A stretch of 38,419 bases of DNA, from contig JAMPHJ010000016.1 in assembly GCA_023663465.1 (NCBI GenBank), positions 1 to 38,419 on the forward strand. The letters run 5' to 3'. The notes beneath the pieces are model-generated. The model saw only the letters and a list, made by a program, of their open reading frames with translations. It did no database searches and was not told the DNA's origin. The stretch comes from Muribaculaceae bacterium. Its GTDB lineage: Bacteria > Bacillota > Clostridia > Lachnospirales > Lachnospiraceae. This document shows, in pieces, positions 33,098-38,419 of the stretch; position 1 is the first letter of the stretch, and each line of letters begins with the position of its first letter. The translations under genes and the position numbers were made by a program.

Positions 33098-33745
33098 TTA
33101 TAAAAACTCTAAAATACTTTTTTCCAGAATATGAATCGCCCGTTCATTTTCTTCCTGACAATAGGCAATGATTTCCTCTTCTCCTTTATTAGAGACGATG
33201 CTCGTATCCGCGCCAAGCTGTACGAAACAGATATAGTTTTCGATGGTTTCCATTCTGGACGCTTTCGCCTTGCCCAGATTCTGGGGATATTCCAGATTAT
33301 CCTGGATGAGCCGGCTCCGGTAATCTTCTAACGCCTGTTCCACTGTACCGACATAATCCTCTTTGGCATGGATAATAATCATGGTGTCGATGTCCGCTTC
33401 CGTATTCTGCTCTTCCGCGAGGAACTCCACATACATCTCTTTTGTGATTCCCGTCTTTTCTTCCAGCTCTTTTTCAGACAGCGGAATCTCCGGCCAGTAA
33501 TGCCCGCCCAGCTCCTCTTTTACGCTTTTCTTTAATTCCGACAAGGTAGGAAACTCTCTATTTCCCTGCCGCATTTCATTTTCCACGCCGGAACTTCCTG
33601 CTTCTATCTCATCCCCGCCGCCCTGTATCTCGAAAGCCTGACCCTCTTTTACCAATTCCTCCGTAGGTATATTTTCTCCGCAGCCGGAAAGCATACAAAG
33701 AAGGAGTCCGTTTAGGAAGCCCCATAACACTACTTTTTTTATCAT
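33098..33745 (-). CDS. DUF4358-family lipoprotein
   Basis: The 215-aa protein has a lipoprotein signal (GLLLCMLSGCG, Cys at residue 22), an acidic linker, and a domain with TMIIIHAKEDYVGTVEQALE, YRSRLIQDNLEYPQNLGKAK and a late FVQLGADTSIV. This fits DUF4358 lipoproteins of Clostridia, which often lie beside MBOAT/SGNH-type acylation genes, as here in the divergent direction. The function is unknown. It is anchored outside the membrane. Confidence 0.85.
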   Translation of the reverse strand: MIKKVVLWGFLNGLLLCMLSGCGENIPTEELVKEGQAFEIQGGGDEIEAGSSGVENEMRQGNREFPTLSELKKSVKEELGGHYWPEIPLSEKELEEKTGITKEMYVEFLAEEQNTEADIDTMIIIHAKEDYVGTVEQALEDYRSRLIQDNLEYPQNLGKAKASRMETIENYICFVQLGADTSIVSNKGEEEIIAYCQEENERAIHILEKSILEFL

Positions 33746-33807
33746 ATTGCGCCGCTCCTTTCCGGGATATCCGCTAAACTGCCGGATAATTTATCTTTCA
33801 TTATCCA

Positions 33808-33836
33808 TTGTAACCCTTTTATGAATTTGGTATACT
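33808..33836 (+). promoter_or_regulatory. Promoter of the MBOAT gene, in a palindrome
   Basis: TTGTAA (33808-33813) and TATACT (33831-33836) are 17 bases apart. The -10 lies in a near-perfect palindrome TGGTATACTATACCA (33828-33842) between the divergent lipoprotein and MBOAT genes. It may give both a -10 or bind a shared regulator. Confidence 0.65.
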
Positions 33837-33906
33837 ATACCATATTTGAATTTCTCATTTTATCTATCCGCGCGCACGAAAGAGGGCGGATAAAACGGGA
33901 GCGATT

Positions 33907-35403
33907 ATGTTATTTAATTCTTTTTTATTTATTTTCATATTTCTGCCGCTTACCCTGCTCGGCTGGTACGGACTGAACCACTTAAAGCGTTTTGAACTGG
34001 CGAAAGTTTTCTTAGCAGGCATGTCCTTATGGTTTTACGGTTATTTCAACTACTACTATCTTGCCATTATTCTAATCAGCATCGCCGTAAATTACCTGAT
34101 AAGCCTTTTTCTGCATACTGCCAAGTCGAAACGATGGAATCGACCTGCGCTGTTTGTGGGTATCATTTTTAACTTAGGACTGCTATTTTATTTTAAATAC
34201 TATGACTTTTTTATGGAAAATATGAACGCTGTCTTTCACACGGATTTTGCCCTGAAACACATCTTACTGCCATTGGGCATCAGCTTTTTTACCTTCCAGC
34301 AGCTTTCTTTCATCATAGACCGCTGTCTGGGCAGGGCAGAGCATTACCGCCTTGTAGACTATGTGACGTTTGTTACCTTTTTTCCACAACTGATTGCCGG
34401 ACCCATCGTTTTATATAAAGAAATGATTCCGCAATTCGAGGATATATCCAACCGCAGATTTCAGGCGCAGAACTTCGCGCAGGGCATTATTTTATTCGTC
34501 CTCGGTCTGGGAAAAAAGGTCTTGCTTGCCGACGTGCTGGCGCTCCCCGTCAATTACGGTTTCGCCCAGACGTTCAGTCTGGATACGCCCTCGACTCTTC
34601 TGGTTATTTTATCCTATACCTTTGAAATCTATTTCGATTTCAGCGGGTATTCCGATATGGCGATGGGGCTGGGCAGAATGTTTAACATCATTCTTCCCGT
34701 CAACTTCAACTCACCCTACCGCGCCTGCACGGTAAAAGAATTATGGCAGCGCTGGCATATGACCTTGTCGCGCTTTTTCATTACCTATGTATACATTCCG
34801 CTGGGTGGCAGTAAAAAAGGAAAGGCAAGAACCATTTTTAACACCTTCCTCGTATTTTTCCTGAGCGGACTCTGGCATGGGGCGGCATGGACCTATATCG
34901 CCTGGGGCGTGATGCAAGGGCTTCTCGTTATCTGGGACAACTTAGGCATCGTCGGCATCAAAGGCAGGAATGAAAAGCGCCCCGCCAAATTCCACATTCC
35001 TCCCTGGCTTGGCTGGATATGCACCTTTACCTTTTTTAATCTGTCTTTGTTCTTTTTCAGAAGCCAGAGCATGTTAGGCGCATTCCAGATGTTTAAAAAC
35101 CTGTTTTCTTTCCAGAATACGGGCAAAGTGTTAGAAGTGGCGTCCACCTTAGATATCTCAGAATTTTATGTGATAAAAGAAGCGCTCTCTATCCTTGCGC
35201 CGTCCCTTATCGGATACGGCTTCCTCGCGCTGCTTCTCTTCTACCTTGCACTGTCCTTTTTCCTGATTTTCAGAAAAAACGCACTCTGCATCGCCGAAGA
35301 AGGGACGCTGACTTCTGGGAAATGCTGGGCGGTTACGTTTCTTTTCGTGTGGTGCGTGATTTCGTTATCGCAGGTTAGTACCTTTTTGTATTTTAATTTT
35401 TAA
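33907..35403 (+). CDS. MBOAT-family membrane O-acyltransferase (AlgI/DltB-like)
   Basis: The 498-aa protein shows the MBOAT core: FFPQLIAGPIVLYKEMIPQF, FDFSGYSDMAMGLGRM, FNSPYRACTVKELWQRWHMT then LSRFFITYVYIPLGG, and FFLSGLWHGAAWTYIAWGVM with the conserved His324. It should move acyl groups across the membrane to an outside partner, here probably the SGNH-like protein encoded next. The length fits AlgI. GGGAG precedes the ATG. Confidence 0.94.
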   Translation: MLFNSFLFIFIFLPLTLLGWYGLNHLKRFELAKVFLAGMSLWFYGYFNYYYLAIILISIAVNYLISLFLHTAKSKRWNRPALFVGIIFNLGLLFYFKYYDFFMENMNAVFHTDFALKHILLPLGISFFTFQQLSFIIDRCLGRAEHYRLVDYVTFVTFFPQLIAGPIVLYKEMIPQFEDISNRRFQAQNFAQGIILFVLGLGKKVLLADVLALPVNYGFAQTFSLDTPSTLLVILSYTFEIYFDFSGYSDMAMGLGRMFNIILPVNFNSPYRACTVKELWQRWHMTLSRFFITYVYIPLGGSKKGKARTIFNTFLVFFLSGLWHGAAWTYIAWGVMQGLLVIWDNLGIVGIKGRNEKRPAKFHIPPWLGWICTFTFFNLSLFFFRSQSMLGAFQMFKNLFSFQNTGKVLEVASTLDISEFYVIKEALSILAPSLIGYGFLALLLFYLALSFFLIFRKNALCIAEEGTLTSGKCWAVTFLFVWCVISLSQVSTFLYFNF

Positions 35404-35474
35404 TATCGCAGCAAAATTTATTCAGCCTGCAAAACGATGTCTTATGGTGATAAATTGTAAGTTGAAAGAAAGGT

Positions 35475-36536
35475 ATGGTGCAGAATTTTATGGAGAAAAA
35501 ATTTATCCGCTCCTTTTTCATAAGAAGTATCTCGCTGCTTTTGCTAATCATTGCGCTCGTCGTGCTATTCGACCCTTTTTACCAATATCATAAACCGCTT
35601 CCGGGCTTAAAAAGCGTGCTGACCGATAAAGAATATCAGTGCGTGGGAACGCTGCGCAATTTTGACTACGACAGTCTCATCGTCGGATCCTCAGTTTGTG
35701 AAAATTATAACAATCATTGGTTCGACGAAGGTTTCGGCTGCACTGCCATCAAGGCAATCCGTTCTTATGGCGCAACGGCGGATTTATGCTATCTGCTGGA
35801 CGTGGCGTACCAGAACCGGGATTTGAAGTATGTCTTTTATAACATAGACCCTTCCTCCCTTTCCTCCGATACGGAACCGACTTACGAATCCACCGGATGC
35901 CCGATGTATCTGTACGATACTTTTTATTTAAACGATTACCCCTATGTATTAAATAAAGACATTCTGCTGGAAAAAATTCCCTATATGCTTGCCTTTTCCG
36001 TAAAAAGCGACTATGATGAAGGAAACTCCTACAACTGGGCGCAGTGGAAATATTTCAGCGCAGAGCTTGCCACCGGAATGTACAACCGGCTCTCCGCCGC
36101 TAAACCCATGTATGAGGAAACCTATTACGAAGAAAAACTCGCGGGAAATATCGCCCTGCTAACGAAACAGGTAACGTCCCATCCGGAAACCACCTTCAAG
36201 TTTTTCTTTTCCCCGTATTCTATGCTCTGGTGGGACAATATCTACCGAAGCGGCGAGCGCGATTCCTATCTCTACAACGAGAAACAGGCAATCGCCGCCC
36301 TGTTAGAATATGACAACGTAGAAATTTATTACTATCAGGATGAGGAAGAAATCATCACGAATCTGGACAACTACATGGATACCATTCATTTTTCCAAAGA
36401 TATCAATCAGCTTATCTGTGAAAAAATGATTGCTGGGGAAGGCAGGCTGACGAAGAAAAATTATGAGACGAGACTTCAGGATATGTATGAGCTTTCAGAA
36501 AGAATCGTAAGGGAAGATATTTTGGAATATTACTGA
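35475..36536 (+). CDS. SGNH/DHHW-like membrane-anchored protein, MBOAT partner
   Basis: The 353-aa protein has one N-terminal membrane helix (SISLLLLIIALVVLFDPFYQ) and an outside domain with DSLIVGSSVCENYNNHWFDE (GxS nucleophile region) and a late NYMDTIHFSKDIN (DxxH-like). This is the AlgJ/DHHW-type partner of MBOAT enzymes that passes the acyl group to a surface glycan. The start is uncertain: ATG 35475 has AAAGG too close, and 35478 (GTG) or 35490 are alternatives. It lies 71 bases after the MBOAT gene. Confidence 0.82.
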   Translation: MVQNFMEKKFIRSFFIRSISLLLLIIALVVLFDPFYQYHKPLPGLKSVLTDKEYQCVGTLRNFDYDSLIVGSSVCENYNNHWFDEGFGCTAIKAIRSYGATADLCYLLDVAYQNRDLKYVFYNIDPSSLSSDTEPTYESTGCPMYLYDTFYLNDYPYVLNKDILLEKIPYMLAFSVKSDYDEGNSYNWAQWKYFSAELATGMYNRLSAAKPMYEETYYEEKLAGNIALLTKQVTSHPETTFKFFFSPYSMLWWDNIYRSGERDSYLYNEKQAIAALLEYDNVEIYYYQDEEEIITNLDNYMDTIHFSKDINQLICEKMIAGEGRLTKKNYETRLQDMYELSERIVREDILEYY

Positions 36537-36627
36537 TTTAGAAGGCTATGAGTTGAAAGATTACGGATTTAAGAGATGAAAATATACGAGTGAAATATAA
36601 AACTCAGAGAAAGGCACGGATTAAGAG

Positions 36628-37383
36628 ATGAAACTAATATCATGGAATGTTAATGGATTACGGGCTTGCATGGGAAAAGGCTTTATGGACTTTTTCAAAG
36701 AACAGGATGCAGATATTTTCTGCTTACAGGAAACCAAATTGCAGGAAGGACAGATTGCACTGGAACTGCCGGGTTATCACCAATACTGGAACTATGCGGA
36801 GAAAAAGGGCTATTCCGGCACCGCCATTTTCACCAAAGAAGAGCCTCTTTCAGTTTCCTATGGCATCGGCATAGAAGAACACGACCACGAGGGGCGTGTC
36901 ATTACGCTGGAATTTCCCGATTTTTATGTCGTTACCGTATATACCCCCAACTCCAAACGGGAACTGGAACGGCTGGATTACCGCATGAAATGGGAAGATG
37001 ATTTTCTTGCCTATATTAAAAAACTGGAAGAGAAAAAGCCCGTCATTTTCTGCGGCGATTTAAACGTAGCGCATCAGGAAATCGACTTAAAAAATCCTAA
37101 AACCAACCACAAAAACGCCGGTTTCACCGACGAGGAGCGCGCCAAATTTACGACCGTCACACAATCCGGTCTAATCGATACCTTCCGCTATTTTTATCCC
37201 GATTTGGAAGGCGTTTATTCCTGGTGGTCCTATCAATTCCATGCCCGTGAAAAAAATGCCGGCTGGCGTATCGACTACTTCGTGGCATCAGAATGCCTGA
37301 AAGAACGCTTGCAGGACGCGTTCATTTATACGGATATCATGGGGTCTGACCATTGCCCGGTGGGGTTGGTGATTGAGGGGTAG
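36628..37383 (+). CDS. xth: Exodeoxyribonuclease III / AP endonuclease
   Basis: The 251-aa protein carries the EEP motifs [17 protein letters not shown] with the metal-binding Glu, [23 protein letters not shown] and GSDHCPVGL. It repairs abasic sites and blocked 3' ends. A direct repeat of about 19 bases (near 36563-36582 and 36616-36634), including AAGAGATGAAA, lies around its start, with the second copy holding the ATG. Confidence 0.95.
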   Translation: MKLISWNVNGLRACMGKGFMDFFKEQDADIFCLQETKLQEGQIALELPGYHQYWNYAEKKGYSGTAIFTKEEPLSVSYGIGIEEHDHEGRVITLEFPDFYVVTVYTPNSKRELERLDYRMKWEDDFLAYIKKLEEKKPVIFCGDLNVAHQEIDLKNPKTNHKNAGFTDEERAKFTTVTQSGLIDTFRYFYPDLEGVYSWWSYQFHAREKNAGWRIDYFVASECLKERLQDAFIYTDIMGSDHCPVGLVIEG

Positions 37384-37586
37384 AAGGGGATTTTCTGCTC
37401 CGCTTTCGCCCATTCAACAGCTTTAAGTTGATCTTCTAGTTGTTCACTTAAAATGATATGCTCTGCCATGACTATATCCTTTCTGCATGACTTTTTATCG
37501 GAGCAGCATAGAATCTTTTCCAGAATTTTTTCTTTTGATTCGCCCAAACCCTGTAACTCTTCCAAGTCCTCCAGCCATTCTTTCAT
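37326..37586 (-). CDS. Small hypothetical ORF or gene remnant
   Basis: The 86-codon frame ([20 protein letters not shown]) overlaps the 3' end of the exonuclease gene by 58 bases. An inner start with AAAGGA gives [21 protein letters not shown] promoter-like pair lies upstream at 37650-37677. The helical acidic sequence is unlike random shadow translation, but no family is recognised. It may be a small antitoxin-like gene or a remnant; the overlap argues for caution. Confidence 0.35.
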   Translation of the reverse strand: MKEWLEDLEELQGLGESKEKILEKILCCSDKKSCRKDIVMAEHIILSEQLEDQLKAVEWAKAEQKIPFYPSITNPTGQWSDPMISV

Positions 37587-37649
37587 CCGATATCTGAAAG
37601 TCCTTTGTCAAACCTGCAGGGACTCCTTGTTATCAATTTGTCAATCCAT

Positions 37650-37677
37650 ATTATAGTTTTCCGAAAGTATGAAACAA
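37650..37677 (-). promoter_or_regulatory. Promoter-like site before the small ORF
   Basis: On the minus strand TTGTTT (37672-37677) and TATAAT (37650-37655) are 16 bases apart. An AAGGAG lies about 20 bases downstream of the -10. Confidence 0.4.
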
Positions 37678-37807
37678 AATCATATAAAACATTATAGCAC
37701 AAAATAAACGAGGTATAGTAGACTGATTGGAATGCTTTCAAAATTTTTAAGATTTTTCTGCGACTGATTTGGCGTCATTTTCCTATAGATTTTTTTCTAA
37801 AATCGTA

Positions 37808-37813
37808 TATAAT
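37808..37813 (+). promoter_or_regulatory. -10 element of the standalone RNA
   Basis: A TATAAT with an A-rich context, about 7 bases before the RNA start near 37820. The -35 is weak. Confidence 0.55.
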
Positions 37814-37819
37814 AAAAGC

Positions 37820-37949
37820 AGGAAATAACACAGGCTCACATGCTGAGGGAATCATATCGGCTGATCCGGGCACTCCCCTGTTTAAAAAATAATCGTGAAC
37901 GATTGCCGATAGCAAAGTTCTTGGGTAATTCCAAGGGCTTTTGTTTTTT
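37820..37949 (+). ncRNA. Candidate standalone structured RNA of about 130 nt
   Basis: The unit has a -10 (37808-37813) and an intrinsic terminator (37913-37949) but no credible ORF. ACAGG (37830-37834) pairs with CCTGT (37877-37881). Inside, GGAATCA pairs with TGATCC around the loop TATCGGC (37855-37861), and that loop is perfectly complementary to GCCGATA (37905-37911), a likely pseudoknot. A hairpin AATCG-TGAA-CGATT (37891-37904) lies between. It does not look like 6S, SRP, tmRNA or a riboswitch known to me. Confidence 0.65.
37913..37949 (+). terminator. Terminator of the standalone RNA
   Basis: CAAAGTTCTTGG (37913-37924) pairs with CCAAGGGCTTTTG (37931-37943) with one bulge, followed by six T. 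No gene on the plus strand lies before it within 500 bases, so it must end a noncoding transcript. Confidence 0.8.
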
Positions 37950-38067
37950 ATAAAGGAAAATCTATACACATATGAATGTCTGCACAGCGATTATTCCAAC
38001 GATGAATATACCTTTGATATTAGTATGTACAAAGTGCTTATCAATAAAATAAGCTTCCTTTGGACGC

Positions 38068-38106
38068 AAAAAAGCGCATGGTTTACATTTTACCGTTTCC
38101 ATGCGC
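38068..38106 (-). terminator. Terminator of the Rpn-family gene
   Basis: On the minus strand GCGCATGG pairs with CCATGCGC around a 17-base loop, followed by six T (38068-38073). It lies about 55 bases after the gene's stop. Confidence 0.85.
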
Positions 38107-38159
38107 CTATACCAACACATCCGCAGGTATGTGTTATTGTGATATTAAATTATTTTTGA

Positions 38160-38419
38160 CTACGCCAACTGCATAATCTCACTCTGTAAATCTTTAATTA
38201 CATCAAGAGATAATTCTGTGTAATCTGCTATATCCTCCAATGACATTTTACCCGCCTTAATCATGCGGATAGCTGTCTTTTTTGCTTGGTTCTGCGCTGC
38301 TTCTTGCGCCGCTTCCTGCGCCGCTTCATAGCGCTCACTTTTAATATAAGACCTTATAACTTCCTCCTCGTCAAATAAACTCATCATAATTGACACAACC
38401 TCCTTTTCCCTGTCAAGCA
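38160..38419 (-). CDS. Rpn-family nuclease/transposase-like protein, C-terminal end only
   Basis: The frame is open to the window edge and reads LDREKEVVSIMMSLFDEEEV followed by IRSYIKSERYEAAQEAAQEA. This is the C-terminal tail of the Rpn (PD-(D/E)XK) family of recombination-promoting nuclease/putative transposases. The Ala/Gln/Glu repeat AAQEAAQEAAQ and the small three-helix end (MSLEDIADYTELSLDVIKDL) are typical. The catalytic domain is outside the window. A GTG at 38396 could look like a start but is most likely internal. Confidence 0.8.
   Translation of the reverse strand, partial: LDREKEVVSIMMSLFDEEEVIRSYIKSERYEAAQEAAQEAAQNQAKKTAIRMIKAGKMSLEDIADYTELSLDVIKDLQSEIMQLA

Noticed and set aside
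37820-37949. 6S, SRP or T-box RNA
   Set aside because: No long 5'-3' closing helix (6S), no GGAAGCAG-type SRP core, and no T-box GGGUGGNACCGCG.
37941-38159. Plus-strand ORF of 72 codons after the standalone RNA
   Set aside because: It starts inside the terminator of the RNA, has no ribosome site, and covers the opposing terminator at 38068-38106.

Overview
The window looks like chromosomal DNA of a Gram-positive Clostridia species, most likely a Lachnospiraceae. The reasons are moderate GC content, strong GGAGG-type ribosome sites, TTGACA/TATAAT promoters with 17-base spacers, short U-tailed terminators, and a typical gene set: a FeoA-FeoA-FeoB operon with a Cys-rich FeoB-associated peptide, a Firmicutes-type Pgi, a DUF4358 lipoprotein beside an MBOAT/SGNH-like pair, two chemoreceptors, and an Rpn-family protein. 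No phage, CRISPR array, rRNA or tRNA was found. The species call is an inference.

Layout. 1-3.9 kb (minus): a DUF4143-type ATPase with an unusual tandem-repeat leader, panE with an XRE regulator, and a RelE/ParE-type toxin-antitoxin pair. 4.0-7.1 kb (minus): the ferrous iron operon, with two DtxR-like boxes at its promoter. 7.2-10.5 kb (minus): pgi, then a polytopic membrane protein whose reading frame is broken at a run of nine G. 10.6-12.9 kb: a 134-bp repeat (copy A), then an ABC-2 exporter under a GntR/YtrA-type repressor. 13.0-14.6 kb (plus): an OmpR-type two-component system, ending in repeat copy B. 14.8-16.9 kb (minus): a CLC-type anion transporter, possibly of the fluoride clade, and a VapBC pair. 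17.0-20.4 kb (plus): a MacB/FtsX-type ABC exporter. 20.4-24.1 kb: a zinc-dependent phospholipase C-like protein, a complete polar amino-acid ABC importer, and a small transposase-derived zinc-ribbon protein. 24.1-31.7 kb: two chemoreceptors flanking murG, a membrane protein and an acyltransferase. 31.8-37.4 kb: a DUF362 ferredoxin protein with an attenuator-like leader, a DUF4358 lipoprotein, an MBOAT O-acyltransferase with its SGNH-like partner, and exonuclease III. 37.4-38.4 kb: a probable independent structured small RNA and the 3' end of an Rpn-family gene.

How the parts work together. Surface and envelope themes dominate: O-acylation (MBOAT plus SGNH-like partner, AT3), MurG, two exporters and a possibly phase-variable membrane protein. 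Sensing and uptake follow: chemoreceptors, amino-acid importer, iron uptake. The points most worth a second look are the G9 tract, the 134-bp palindromic repeats whose flanks are themselves inverted copies of local sequence, the standalone RNA at 37.8 kb, the structured leaders before the 29.8-kb chemoreceptor and the DUF362 gene, and the overlapping micro-ORFs before the ATPase. All were found by eye; no alignment, folding or database search was run.
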